Of a stretch of DNA of 64,000 nt, positions 37,278-50,402 are shown one piece after another. Position numbers and translations under genes: made by a program. The stretch's first letter is position 1. Each line of letters starts with the position of its first letter. The DNA is from Datnioides undecimradiatus (taxonomy: Eukaryota > Chordata > Actinopteri > Lobotiformes > Datnioididae), in the NCBI GenBank assembly GCA_008933995.1, contig WARS01000052.1:372001-436000 (forward strand), written 5' to 3'. Below the pieces are notes generated by a model. That model was given only the letters and a program-made list of their open reading frames with translations, was not told the origin of the DNA and did no database searches.

Positions 37278-37412
37278 CTGTTAGCTTAGCTTAGCATAAA
37301 GACTGAAACCGGGACGAGTAGCGTAGCTTGTCTCCATCAAAAGGTGGGTGGACAGCGCCAGGCTAGCTGTCTCCCCCTGCTCCCATGCAATATGCTAAGC
37401 TAAGCTAATTGC
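37278..37412. repeat. Fish inverted-repeat element, copy 2 (TTAGCTTAGCATAAAG type)
   Basis: The left arm (37281-37304, containing TTAGCTTAGCATAAAGACTG) and the right arm (37392-37408, ATGCTAAGCTAAGCTAA) are inverse copies. The middle includes CCAGGCTAGCTGTCTCCCCC, which fits the same family as copy 1 but is better preserved. No coding frame is inside. Confidence 0.65.
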
Positions 37413-39069
37413 TCACTGGCTCTAGTTCGATTATTCATGCACGGATGTTAAAGCGGTGCTCAGCCTTTTCATCTAACTCTTTGCAAGAAAGAATCAAAGC
37501 TGAGTTTAAAGCTATGATAACTAGCTTTAGCAAATATGCTCAAATGCATAATCGCAACCACCTTTTGTATCAGCTCTTTGCTCCTGACCTCGTAACATGA
37601 CTTGAAGCTGGTCCTCCCGGGACGTGGAGCCAGAGTTCAGAGGAATTCCACCATTAAAAGCGGAGTAAAGGCCGGGTGTAACAAGAGCAACATCTTTCAG
37701 GGAATAAGAGTCACAACTCAGCACTCCTCTCATTTTGGAGAATGAATCACCTTCAGTGCCTCACTCCCTCACTCCCTGCACCCCTACCTCTGTCTGATTG
37801 CTGTTTTCATTTTGTCATTTTGGCCTGGACTCAGACGGCCCCGTGCTTTCCCCCCACATGTTTTCTATTGTCCGGATTAAAGTGAAATGAATCTGGGGTC
37901 ATTACGCTGATTGGAAGTGTTCCACGCCGCTCCATTACAACAATATAATCCTAAATCTGTGTTTGCTCAGACACAATTTGTTTGTGTTTCTTGTGTGCGA
38001 GGAGCAGGTTTAGGTTTAAGGCGCCGAGTGTTTGGGTGTGTTTGTGTCTTCAGCGGGAAGGTGAGCACGCACCTGCGCCATGTCGCGTCTCGTTCTCTTA
38101 CATTTGATACGTCTCCTTCCTTCTCTTCCTCTTCTGTGACTGCGTGCCTTTGTCTAAACTCAGCGAGGTCAAGGTCACTGTGTGCTCTGCCTTTGCTCAC
38201 TCTGTAACAGTCTCTGTGGGAGTTTGGGGTTGCGCTGCTCGTCTACCAGCCTCAGCTAATCTTAGCCACATCTGTCACACATCCAAACCGCCGCCTCCCT
38301 TGGCTTCTGCTGCTCGGATTAGCACTTTTCCATAAGGGCTCACACAAAATAGTTGTTGCAAAACACCTATTTGATTACCGCGAATAAGGCAAATCAGATT
38401 TGAACGTCTGGGAAAGTTTTAGACAATCCGACACTGTGAACTTTCCACTGTTTTTCTCCAGACTTTTTAGAAGACGTAAACGGTAAACAAGGCATGTGCA
38501 GTGAGAGTTGCCATACTCTGGTGACATTCAGTTGAACCTCTGTCAGCGCCTGGATGCCAAGTTAAGTTCCTATGATATGCAAATCATATTGAAAAAACAG
38601 GAAAATTGGCAGTGTTTCATGCACATTCCAAAACAATCTTATTTTGGTTGTCGAAACAGTCTTAAATAATATTCCCAGTAACATTAAAAGGTCCGAGAAG
38701 TCTCAAAATTGTCTTTCTGAAAACTTGCAGATACGACTGCGTGAAGTGGATTAGAGTGATGTGCGGCGACTGCGAGAGAACAAAGCGACGGAATGACTTC
38801 AGAGCGCCATAGCAGGAATTCACTGCACACAGCCAGCGCTAGCATTTCATCTGAATGCAGAAATGGGGCAGGATAACCCTAAATGTGCGAGTTAGCGTGA
38901 TGAAGATGAGCAGTGACGCTTCGGAGTGGAAGTTGACTCGGATGTCAGTTTTGATTCCCACAGAATTTAAAGGTTTTGCATTGAAATGGTGAGAGCTGCA
39001 CTGTTTTAGCTCCCAAACTCTTTTTCCTTCATTTACTTCACTGCAGACGACTCGCTCGAGATTCTGGTT

Positions 39070-39470
39070 CATCCCAAGAGCGTTGGTGGAGGTGGAGGTG
39101 AGGGCTTTGTGCACATGGGGACGTTGTTTTGTACAAACCATTGTGATGCCACCCATTGCTTTGTGGACTGCAGTGTCAAAGACTTAAGCTGAAGCAATCG
39201 TCTTGCCTTTGGAGGCTGTATAAGTGGCCGTTAGTGAGTGCAGCTGGGAGGGTATGCAATGCACAATGAGAGGTTGGCTCGCTGTCTCAAAGACTTCTGC
39301 AGCCGGTGGAGTCGCCTTGTGATGGGCATTAGCAGGAGTGCAGGTTTGGAGGACTTCTCAGACCTGGACGCTCCACTCGTTGTATCGACCATCTGAAAAT
39401 CTGAAAAGGGGCTTCCCCAAACTGTTGGCACAAAGTTGGAGGCTCACAGTTTTCTTAATTATCATTTTTG
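39070..39470 (-). mobile_element. Degraded Tc1-type transposon fragment
   Basis: Two short blocks resemble the same Tc1 family as the 61.8 kb copy. At about 39076-39112 there is a counterpart of the segment encoding the Tc1 PDLNP region, and at about 39412-39455 one encoding the end FVPTVWGSPF on the minus strand (usual form FVATVWGRPF). About 300 bases of sequence I cannot align lie between them, where an intact element would have roughly 110. This is an old, rearranged fragment without visible terminal repeats. Confidence 0.45.
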
Positions 39471-42400
39471 TTGCTGTAGAACTAAAGGCCTTTTAGTATA
39501 AACCATAGAAAACAGCCCAAGACCAACAAAAAATAGATTTGGATGTATTATGTAATTGTTTTCACCAGTTCTGCTTGCGCAGCAGCACAGTAACAGCTGC
39601 GCCATCAATCTTAGGAACTCCTAAGTGGCTCTGCAGGGTTTTTATGCCCAAGTGTTTGTCTTGCAGAGGTGGTAACACCCGGAGCTGATTGCGACCGATT
39701 GAGCCATTTGCTCTCAATAGTAATAAAAAGGCTTTCTGTATTCTTCTGACAGCGCAGCGTGCTGTGATTAATCACCATGAAATGAACAGTTTGATTGGTC
39801 ATCCGCTGACCCGACAGACGAATCCCGTCACATCTCTCGTGACGCGTTAAGTTGACCTCGCTCTCCGGTAAGCAACGCCTCCGCTCTTTCCCCTGAAGGT
39901 CAGCGTTTTGTTTCACAACTCTGTACACTCTGATGATTCATACCGGAGGCTGGCTTCGCTAAAGCATGCTCAAGGAGAGTCGGCCATGTTTGTGTGCACA
40001 GTCAGGCATAAATCATCATTTACAGCTGCCTCTCAGCTTCGGTTTGGGAGTCTGTTAAAATGACTCTTGCTGATGAAGTAAGTGAGACCGAGTCCTTGTT
40101 GTTTTGTGCGAAACCTTGCCTTGTGCAGCTCTCTACCAACGGCCAAATGTGGAAAAGCTATGATGAAAGCTTTCATGTAGCCTCTCAGGTAACAAATCAA
40201 ACTGGATGTATGAAAGAGGGAGTGAACACCTCTCCTCTCCCTCCGTGGCCTTGACGAATAGCTTTCGCCGCCCTCTGGTTTTCCTCCTCGTTGAGTGAAA
40301 ACCATGTAGCCGTAACTCTTGTCGCAGCTCTCAAGCTCTTTGTCTTCGTTTTTTGACTTTCCTCTCAATGCAGCCAGTTTCCGTTTTTACCTAATGAACC
40401 CGTCGAGAGTCACATTCCTCCGACGTCTCAGCTTTGGGTGCAGCTTTCCTGTAAACCAGAGGAATAAATGTCAGGAGAGAGCCGAGCAAAGGTTCGCTTC
40501 TCAAGTAAGTTCAAGCACATATCCATGTTCGCATAAAAAACCACGTGTCCACTGAGGGTTCTTCTTCCAAAACCATCAAAATGTTGGGAATCTTATGTGC
40601 AGAAGTACGATCATGTTGTCATCCGAAGTTTTGCGTTTCCAGCCGTCCCGTTAAAAATTATGATTTCTTTCATGGCGGCTCTCGTTTGTTCCTGCAGCGC
40701 TAGACATTTTGAAACCGAACCCCTCGTGTAAACACTGCGGTGTGCTGACCCGGGAGTAACGTTGGTCACTGCCTGTCTGCGCCCTGTGGTTTTTGGCTGT
40801 GGAGGACTGATGCTGAGGGTTTTGATGGCCGTCGCCAGTGCACGCTGCAACCTCGCACTTTCTCCACACTGTCCCGAAGCGCAGAAGGGAAGAAAATGTT
40901 CCAGGCTGCAGTTTTTTGACCTGAGAGGCGAGTCGGGACAACATGTTTTGGATTACACAGCTGTGTAGGCGAAAGTGAAGTGGTTACTTCCCTCCTTTTG
41001 CTGACAGCTCTGCTTTTTGCCTTCTCATTCCCTGGCATGGACCTGGTTTAGGGCAAGCAGCGTCTGGAGGATTTGGGTTTTCTGGGTAATCTGTGCTTGC
41101 AAAGTGTAATTCTCAGGTATGAATCAGTCATACAAGTTGATGTCGTACAGCCGTTGTGTTTCTGGGAAAGCCTTCAACCTTTGCTGCGTTTATGGCTTCA
41201 GGACTTTATTTTCTTAGAGTTTCCAGTAAGTTTTTGGTATTTTCAACACTTAATTAATAGGAAGACGCACGTTTCTCCAGAGTCAACAATGGAAATGAGT
41301 CAAAATACGTCGGCGGTCCTTAGTGAAGCAAACCAAAGCAAATCAGAAACACGGTAATTTAAGGCCACATGGCAGATAAGACGATAATGGACTCAAGTGT
41401 CTGCAGTTGTCCCACCTGCTACACGTCAAATAGAGGCTGAATAAAAATGACGATAATGGTTATCGTCACATAAATCTGAAACTCCAATCATTTGCTTTTA
41501 ATCGAGACCAGGTTCTCAAGAGTCGTGACCTCGAAGAGGCGATCAGCCAACGAAGGGCTGACAGCAAGGGTGCGAAATTCATCAGTAATGGGGTTTCAGT
41601 AAGTCCGATGCCAGCGAGTGAAATACAAAATGGGACTTTCCAAATGTGTCTGCGATGTGGGTCCAGTGAGGGATCCAGTTAAGTGCAGCAGAAGAGATTC
41701 ATCAATCAGTTCAATCTGTCCTCGCGGGGTAAGTCGCTGGCAGATCAGTCGATAATAAGAGTAATCATTGTTTGAATTATGACATTTATCTACCATTTTA
41801 CATAAAACAAACAATGAGCCAGACCTTAAATGATGCCTTCTGCGGCCTCCTGTCATCTTCACTTTGCATGACGGGCCATTTTCCCCCCGCGTGCAAACGA
41901 CCGGGTCCTGCTCTCTTTCATTTTAAGTGTCCACTCTCATTGTTACTGCGGCTTATTAAATCGTATGAAAGGACGCGAGCACCGGGGACAATGCGGCCAG
42001 TTGGCGTAATGCTGCTCTGTGTGAAACTGTAACGCCTTGACGTTATTCCATGTGACGAGGGAATAAATCAAACCCTGGATGGATGGATGCAGCAGCTTGG
42101 AAAGATTTATGTTTTGGGGTTTGTAGCCAGAACGAAGGCAACTGTTGCTCTTGGACGGCCGCACCTCCGTAAGCGCGGGGATATCTGATGAAACAAGACT
42201 GGCCCGATCGCTGATGTGTGGCGCAAGCAGCGGCTGCGTCTTGCTAAATTCATCCGTCACCCACCCCCCGACACGCCAACACACACACACACACAACCCG
42301 TACGGATTAATTCCCCTTTGAGAGACCTTCGGTTCCCTCTCCCTGGCCCCTGCTGCCAGCGTATTGTTCTAGCCAGAGTTATGATGATGATTTATGAGCT

Positions 42401-43424
42401 GACTGCTGAGGAGTGGACTGACTCATACTTTCCATTGTAATTTACTTTTCAATTATTGTTTTTTGGACCGCGTTCAGCGGGACGTTTGCGCAGGAAAACG
42501 GGCTAAAGTTGATAAAAAGTGAAAGAACACACACGAGCACGCGCAGCGCGTCCATGTGCATTTACTCATATACATTGTTCATGCGTGGATATACCTGCAG
42601 CCTGCCTCCGTGACGAGCTGCGGTCTTTTACTGCGTCTGTAGTATCACTAATCAGGTGATTAATCAACAGGAGTGATTCATATTTGGAAAGATCTCCTTG
42701 CTTTTCTTCACATTTCAGTTTTTTAAATGGTTCCTCGGAAAGAATAACGTGTTGACATCATTTCCGATCAACACAAGCCACGTTTACCCCACAATCTATT
42801 TTGCACACACACACACACACACAGCAGCCCCAATCAGACTGTAAAAGGTGAAGCTGTGAGTCGAGAAGGAAGGCCAGATTCATTTTAAGTCGTCTCAACC
42901 TCCTGGCTTTTATCGACGCAAGCTTCACAGGCCAATCAACACCCAATTCCCGGTGTACACATCCCCCCGTTTTCCTCAGGGTAAACCAAGCCTGCTGATT
43001 GGATGTCACCTTTTTCTGTTTGTGTGATGTCAGGTGGCAGGGTCAGGACCGTGCTTGTCAACAAACCTGAGCAATTAGCTCCGACTCGGGGCTGTTTCAT
43101 AGCACGCAGGCCGACGATTCACTCCGCGAAACATCCGGCAGAACCAGCACGAAGCCCCCGAGGGAGCGAGCGGCAGCCGGAGCTGCACCCTGTGACGTCT
43201 TCAGCGCAAAACGCACAATAGAACCTGATCACATTTGGTTCAAGCCCTTTCTTTCAAACGCAAGACAAAAGTGTCTCGTATCATATCAGTGTCCCGACAG
43301 CTGCAAAAGCTTTAAACCTGATTTAAAGTCTGTTTCAGCAATAAGCAGAAGACCGTCGCACGTTCGTCTGTTATCTTCCTTCCTCCCACCGGGCATTTGT
43401 TATTAAAAAGTCCTTATTCCCATG

Positions 43425-43535
43425 CGCTCATTTGCATATTGATATACAGAATGTCGCACTATTGTACGCAGAGTATCTCATACATGCATAATTTGTATAC
43501 TGTGCAGAAAACGGTGTATTGCAAATGCTTGAAGT
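43425..43535. promoter_or_regulatory. POU/octamer motif cluster
   Basis: An AT-rich segment has ATTTGCAT (43430-43437), a downstream TACATGCATAATTTG, and ATTGCAAAT (43518-43526, the inverse of ATTTGCAAT). These are the binding-site forms of POU-domain factors. Low complexity is absent, so a regulatory element is plausible; conservation was not tested. Confidence 0.35.
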
Positions 43536-43938
43536 AACGTGATTATGTGAAGCTTCTGGGATCCCGGTGGGCAAACGTGCCCGTTTCAGCGGGCGAACAG
43601 TGAGACTGGTGCCGCTGTTGGACACGTAATAGTCTGATTGATGCAACTTTGTGATGTTTGATGGAGGAAAGCTTCCAGATTCAGCTCAGACCTCCGTCCG
43701 GCCGTGACGTGTGATACCTCAGGACTTAGGCGGGACTTGGAGCCGTTTCCATCAGCAGCCATGTCTTTTTTTAAACAACGCTGCTTTCATTCTGACACTG
43801 ATGGTTATCGCTGGTCGTTTTTAGCGTGCGGTGATATCAGATTGGCTAACGATTTGGAGGCCAGGCCACATTTACAGCGCGCACCGCAGCCCGGCTGATT
43901 ACCACGTAACAACAACCACATGGGCTGTAAGAGCACAT

Positions 43939-43964
43939 GGGATTGGGGAGGGGAGGGTGGGGGG
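43939..43964 (+). other. G-quadruplex-forming candidate
   Basis: Runs GGG, GGGG, GGGG, GGG, GGGGGG are separated by loops of one to three bases, on the pard3 sense strand. Confidence 0.7.
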
Positions 43965-44148
43965 TTTCTTCTTCTGTGGTGTCCTCAGAGAGCGGGCCAG
44001 GCAGGGGGGGAGGGAGGGAAAGGGGCTTTGCTGACTCAGCTGGCTGAACTGAGCTTTAATGAGAGGAGTCATGACAGTCGCACTCAGGAAGTTTGATATA
44101 GACGCACACTCTGTCTTACTGCCTTCTCCCATCGTGTGTCTCACTTAG

Positions 44149-44151
<3 letters not shown>

Positions 44152-44204
<53 letters not shown>
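44152..44204 (+). repeat. (CA)n microsatellite
   Basis: Uninterrupted CA array of 53 bases; another CA array follows at about 44308-44337 and a GT array at 44482-44511. Confidence 0.97.
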
Positions 44205-44206
<2 letters not shown>

Positions 44207-44476
44207 CCATCGACTCTCCTGTTTGTTTTACCCTCCCTCTCTCTTCCTCTCCTGTTTCTCTTTCGTCCACTCATTAACACATTTTGCCCACAGGTCTTTC
44301 ACTTACAAACACACACACACACACACGCACACACACGCTGCCTCTCTGCCCTTTCACCTTTATTACCCCCATTACTGTGTGTACACATTAGCCCGGGGCC
44401 TGACGCAGGCTCTAATTTGAAGTAAATGTGTCCACATTTATGTAAAGGGCCTAATGGGAAAAATGAGTCTTGAGGT

Positions 44477-44516
<40 letters not shown>

Positions 44517-47181
44517 GCGTGCCCTCCAGAGCCTGTTTCCCTCACCAGGGAGCCTGTCCAGCATGCTGTAAAACTCTGCAGCTCTCGGGCTAAATGCGGC
44601 TGAAATGAAGGTTTAATGTGCTGGAAAACTGGTAGCTGGATTTGAATGTCGTGTGTGCGAACGTGTGTTTTTTTTTTTTAATGGACTGGCGTGGGTGTGT
44701 CTGTGCCTCCGCGCGTGAACGTGCGCATCTGCATGCACGCGTGCACGTGAGTGTGTTTAAGTGGTGCCTTTGTTGCTTTAAGAGTCAAAAGATGTGAGCG
44801 CGGGTGATAATGTTGCCTTAATGCTCTTAATCCGGTCTGCTGGCATCTCCTTGGTTTTAACTTTGGAAACGCTTTCAGAAGATACTCAGTACCGCACCAC
44901 AGCGTCTGCATCGTGGTTGCCTCTACTTTGCGTGAATCTGCTGTCACGAGTCAGCAGGGTTAAGCTCACTCATTCTCCGGCTGCAGGAGCATCGCAGCGT
45001 CCGGATTGTCAGCTTCCCTCTGTGGCTTCTTCACCGCGCTCAGCGTAGCGTAGCTGCTAATCAGCACGTTCACGTGTACGAGTCGGATCGACAGATTGAA
45101 TAATAATGGGGCTAGTTTCAGGGCTGTGCAGCGTAGGGGCCAAAATCAGTTCTTTTCATATTAAGTTCTGGTTCGGTGTGAGTGTGAGCTTCCACTCGAG
45201 CCGTTCTCTAAACTCATTTGTTTAAAGGCTTCTTCCGTGCGTGGCGTCGTTTCCGTGCTGCGGTACGATTTCGTCTTTGCCGCTGCCGTTTTCCTTTTTT
45301 GTCCCCGACGTGCAGCCCCGCTCGTTAGCGTTAGCTGCAGGCCTCCTCCATCAACAAAGATGTTACCTTTACACACATGCTGCACATTCAGGCTGTGCTC
45401 TCAGGAATAGGTGAAGCCAAATGTCGATATTCCCTCTTCATGTAGATGTGGGACTGTCTGCGATCCGCCCTTTTTTGTTTTTTCCTGAACTGGAAATAAT
45501 GGTATGTCTGTTTCTGATCTGCTGCTTCTTGCCGCCGGGTGTTTGGTCATGTTTTCTTAAAGGTTCAGTGTAAATAAACCCAGGTGAACCGCAGCGATAC
45601 GCTAAAGATGCTCGAGCTGTTTTACATCCAACCGTGTGCGAGATGTCGTGGGTCAAAGCGGGGGCGGACCCCAGAGCAGGGACGCTATCGCAGTCGCGCC
45701 TCGCCGTCAGATCTCGCCGCCGGGGGACCGTTAGATCACATCCTTTTGAATCGGCAAACGTTGGATGGGGTTTTTCATTTTCTCCTCGGCTAAATGAAGC
45801 CAGCTGAACACACAGGCGCGAGCCCGGTGGGGGTCACAGAGGGACGGCGTGAATCTCATCTTTAATCTAATAAAGGGACTCGGCAGAGGCTGGAATTAAT
45901 CAGATGTGCGAGGGAGAGGAAGGTAAAGTGTGGAGGCATTTTGAGCAAAGAGAGGATGTGATTGGACGTAATGACCGGCTCAGTGTCATAACGTAAAATT
46001 GGAGAGTCTAAATCACCCCCCCCCCCACACCCCCGTATACCTTCAGCCCATGTGCAGTCGAGCAGAAAAGGACCACCGTGTGCTGTTTGTGCACCAACTC
46101 TTTACTTCTGTCTTCAGGTTCTCCGTCATTGATTAGGATCAGTTGAAGGTTGTGTGTCAGTTTCCATCGTTGAGCCTAATCTTTGACGTCACAGGTGACC
46201 CGAGTCGCACCGAGCGGGTCGCACTTTGGGTCAGTTGGTGTCGGGAGACCGGGTCATCATTTGCCTTCTGATCCAGATGCTTCCTGTTGTTCTCACAGCG
46301 AATACTTTACATGTGCATGTGCATACTGATGGAAATAGTCCAAAAACATAGTTTTGTTGGTTTTAATAATCAGTAGCTCTGACGAGCTCTTTGACTCCAA
46401 TAGAAGAGGAAGCAATCGCGATCCGTCCAATCAGCAGCCGTCTAGGGAAGTGAGAGGACGTCTCTACGATCTCGACCTAAAGTCCCTCCTCCAAATCCAA
46501 AGAGCCAATTACAATGAGATGTGTCGGCATGGCAACGCATCATCTCCTCCGTCTTGGCAGTCAGAGTGGAGGCAGTGCATTCGATTGTGTGACATCAAAG
46601 CTAGATTCCTCACTTGTTGTAATCATCTTCAGTTTCCAGGTAGATTCACATTACTTTAATGCCCGCCGATAAGAGAACAAGTCATCTCCACGACTAAAAG
46701 GCGGTTTCACCCCACACTGCTTGCTTCCGATAACCGAGCAGCTGCGTCACACGGAGTTATTGTCTCCACAAACGCTGCTTAACCTTTTGGGGTCTTTCAT
46801 GCGAGAATTTATCAGAGACCCCACAGATCCAATCCGCCCTCTGATCCCTTTCCTTTTAACTCTCGTCTCCTCGCTCCCTCCCGCCCTTCTGCGCCTTCCC
46901 TCTTTGGATCGCTCCGTTATTTTGCTGTATTCACGACCCTTTTTGTCATTTTGTTGCGGGGTTTTCCTCACATCTCGCCTACGGCACTTTCATCTCCCAT
47001 CTCCGTGTCTTTGTCCCTTCCTTTCTCTTTGTATTTTTAATTTCCTCTCATAATTCCCCATAATCCCAGCGTGTGTTATCATTGTTTGGGTTCTTAGGTT
47101 TTTAGTCAAATCCAAAGAAAAGCCTTTTCAGTGAATCTAATCCACTTTTCCCAGATTTGTTGTGTCCCCCTCTCTTTCTGA

Positions 47182-47519
<338 letters not shown>

Positions 47520-48054
47520 TTTTTTGTGGCTTTTCTTCACTTTGCAAGGTTAATCTCAGGTTAATGTGGCGACTCTCTTACTGCCAAATCAGATTGCAGC
47601 TGTAATGTGATCGGGTCGTCCACAGCGGGGCGTTAAACGCGGCAGGTGGCGGCATCTTGGGTTTGATGAGGTTAATTTCAACCTTGTATAGGAAACTTAT
47701 GAGGTTCTTTGACATAAAAAGACAATTTATTGTGTTTTTTAAAAATGTTTTCTTCCAAGTTTATTGCTTTAATCAGGAAAATGTGAGTTCTCTGGAGCTG
47801 TTACCCCCTCACCAGGCGCTGTCCCAAGAAGACCTTCCTGCTGATTGGTGAACGTACTCATTATTTGAATCAGGGGGCTATTATCTAAAGATAATCAGGA
47901 GCTAAATTCACTCAACAGCTGATTAATAACTGAGTCAGTTCTCCTTGTGTCCCTCTCAAACTATGATTCCGTCGCCCTTGTTAACGTCAAATGTCAGCGA
48001 GTGCCGCAGTACACAGCAAACCCAACAAATTACCTTATCACCGCCCGGCGGTAC

Positions 48055-48180
48055 CTTAGCCCCGTCCATAAATTCTGCTAATTGGACAGGAGGGCGCAGA
48101 TAGCCGTTTGATCCCGGGCCAGAGTGGCTAATTGGTTCAATTCGCTGCCTCCTAAATCAAATGTGACGCCGGGCCCGTCC
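48055..48180. promoter_or_regulatory. Possible conserved non-coding element in the 4.0 kb pard3 intron
   Basis: GCTAATTGG occurs twice (about 48077 and 48127), with GGTTCAATTCG and AAATCAAATGTGACG nearby. The duplicated homeodomain-type core in non-repetitive sequence suggests an enhancer, but only by motif content. Confidence 0.3.
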
Positions 48181-48307
48181 ACCTCTGTGGTTTTCGCCGA
48201 CCAAGTCGCTTCTTCTACTGTAATTACCGCGAGTTCGGATGAGGGACAGTGACTCCAGTAGGTGATTTGTCAGTTTGGATCAAGCAGAACCGTTTGCACG
48301 CAAACAA

Positions 48308-48312
<5 letters not shown>

Positions 48313-48339
<27 letters not shown>
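48313..48339 (+). repeat. (GA)n microsatellite
   Basis: Uninterrupted AG/GA array of 27 bases, a homopurine tract. Confidence 0.95.
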
Positions 48340-48567
48340 GCACTCCTGCTTTGTCTTAAAGTGAAGATTCCCTTCCTCCCATCCCTGCAAACCAGAGATG
48401 TGTCTTTTCCATGCTCCCCACACGGCTGCAGGACAGGGACAGGTGAGGCGTCCTCCTGAGACTTTGGAAATGCCTGAGCGTGCACGGTGACACACACACG
48501 CGTCTCGAGTCGTCCGTCGGTTTGCTCAAACAGTGCCGATCACTCGAGGAGTGTGTTCCTCCAGGCC

Positions 48568-48569
<2 letters not shown>

Positions 48570-48606
<37 letters not shown>

Positions 48607-48744
48607 AGTCAACACATTCAAGTTAAAACCGAGCTCGTTTCTAATTAGCATCTTTTATTAACGCTAACGACGGGTCGGAGGACGGCTTCTCCACTAATGA
48701 CCTGAGGAGCTGGCATTGATTGACGCAGCAGCCACCAGACTCTC

Positions 48745-48793
<49 letters not shown>
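48570..48793 (+). repeat. Two CA microsatellites
   Basis: CA arrays at 48570-48605 and 48753-48793, separated by unique sequence with a CTAATTAGC core. Confidence 0.95.
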
Positions 48794-48795
<2 letters not shown>

Positions 48796-49829
48796 ACACA
48801 GTGCGAGGGAGGTCACTGCACTCCTAATTGGATTTCTGGATGAGATGCCGAATGTGAATTCGCAGGTACGAAATGGAAATCTCAGGCACAATCACACCTG
48901 CCAGTTAGTCCAATTTAACCGTCTCCGTAATGAATCCCAGCCCGCTTTAATTGACGACGCTGAATCTCATCAGCTGGATTTTATTGGGTTTTAAGAGAAA
49001 CGTCTGTCAGCGGAGGAGGGATTTGATTAATTTTTTTTGTATTTTTGCGTCTAATGAGAATAGCTTTCAATCACAGATCTACGTCGGACCAGATGAGAGG
49101 CGCCGGACTCTGCGGGTCTTTGCCAGTTCTCTTGTCCGGGCCCGCGAACTCAAAAGAGGAGCGATTTGAGCTCATTAGACGGAGGGATCCATTCAAACTC
49201 ACAAATGGATTGATGTCGGCTTCTTGGCTTTTGTTCAGCTCCGAAACCTCTGCGGGCGCGGAGGAGCCGATGAAAGGATCCGCGCCGCTGTTGTGAACGT
49301 GCGGGGCTTTCAGATGCCAGCTTGAAAAGTTAATTTCCAAAATGCTCCAATTATTCCGAGAGAAAAGAGCTCGTAGTGTCACCGTGAATGTCAGCCCCTG
49401 ATAGCCGTTTGGAGAAGAGCTGCAGTGATTTTAACAACTTGTTTCTGGGCTAAAACTCTTTAAATTTTATTTTTAAACTGCTGTGTTATGTATTAAGTAC
49501 ATTTTCATCCATCTACAGAGGGAAATTATAGCGTTTTGCTCCACAGATAACACAACAATATAAAGTTTAATGAGAGGTTTGTTGCGTTTGCTGTTTAAAA
49601 TGAACAGATTTGTCTTTACCGCTCCTCAAAGACGCGGTTTAATCTATTAAGCAGAGCAATGAACTGCAGCTCTGCTGTAGTTTGAGTGTGCAACAGGATA
49701 AATCTGTTAATGGACGTTCTGCCACTATGTATGACCCATATAATAACCAACTGTAAAGCATGAAATAATAATAATTAATTAACAAAAAAAGTTAGTAGCA
49801 GTTTGGCTCCTGATCCAAAAACACTAGCT

Positions 49830-49850
49830 CCTACATTTCCCATAATGCAT
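49830..49850 (+). promoter_or_regulatory. ZNF143-like motif
   Basis: CCTACATTTCCCATAATGCA fits the long ZNF143 consensus well (CTACA, TTCCCA, AATGC all present). Confidence 0.5.
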
Positions 49851-50179
49851 CCCGGTTGCATCCTGTCAGACACTCTCTGGCTCCTCCGCTAACGCAGGCC
49901 TTCAGTTGGAGGTTTGTTGTCTCTAAGCCCATGATGAGATGACCCGGGTGACATCATTATGACATCACTTGGGTGGTAACTGGTGGAAAGTTAGTGGAGT
50001 GATCTCACCGAACAGCTTTACCTCATCGAGAACCAATTATCCAATAAGAGCTTCGACAGCATTTCAGGTGTCCTGTCAGCCAATCAGAAACAAGCATCAG
50101 CCATGCCCTTAAACTGCATAATCTGCAGGTTGCACCGCAGTTAACTTGTCGCCGTGGTTCTGCTGAAGGAGGTGCCCCA

Positions 50180-50200
50180 GTGCCTGCTGGGAGTTGTAGT
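50180..50200 (-). promoter_or_regulatory. ZNF143-like motif
   Basis: The minus strand reads ACTACAACTCCCAGCAGGCA, which fits ACTACANNTCCCAGNANGC. It is about 350 bases from the site at 49830 and in the opposite orientation. Confidence 0.5.
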
Positions 50201-50324
50201 GTAGGTGGTGTTGGGAATGCGCTCTGCCCCTTCGTTGAACCGCCGCCTCCCACAGCGCTGAGCTGTTCAGGTCCCACGCTCCGGGTGACCCAGCGATACC
50301 AGAGCCGGCCAAGTACATGAGAGC

Positions 50325-50350
50325 ACGCACGCACACACGCACGCACGCGC

Positions 50351-50401
<51 letters not shown>
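50325..50401 (+). repeat. (CGCA)n / (CA)n alternating purine-pyrimidine array
   Basis: About 77 bases of strictly alternating pyrimidine and purine: CGCA units, a short CGCGCG core and a CA end. Such sequence favours left-handed Z-DNA. Confidence 0.95.

Positions 50402-50402
<1 letters not shown>

Noticed and set aside
38168-38185. Translated KVTVC, resembling the start of Par-3 (MKVTVC)
   Set aside because: The match ends after five residues, there is no ATG or FGRTRVVV continuation, and it lies downstream of the residue 41-74 exon, so it is chance.
40265-40285. CTCF-like sequence (minus strand CCAGAGGGCGGCG)
   Set aside because: The first part of the core (CCA) is replaced by AAA, so only half the motif is present.
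50325-50401. Regular short repeats that could suggest an array such as CRISPR
   Set aside because: It is a simple tetranucleotide/dinucleotide array without spacers, in a vertebrate-type genome.
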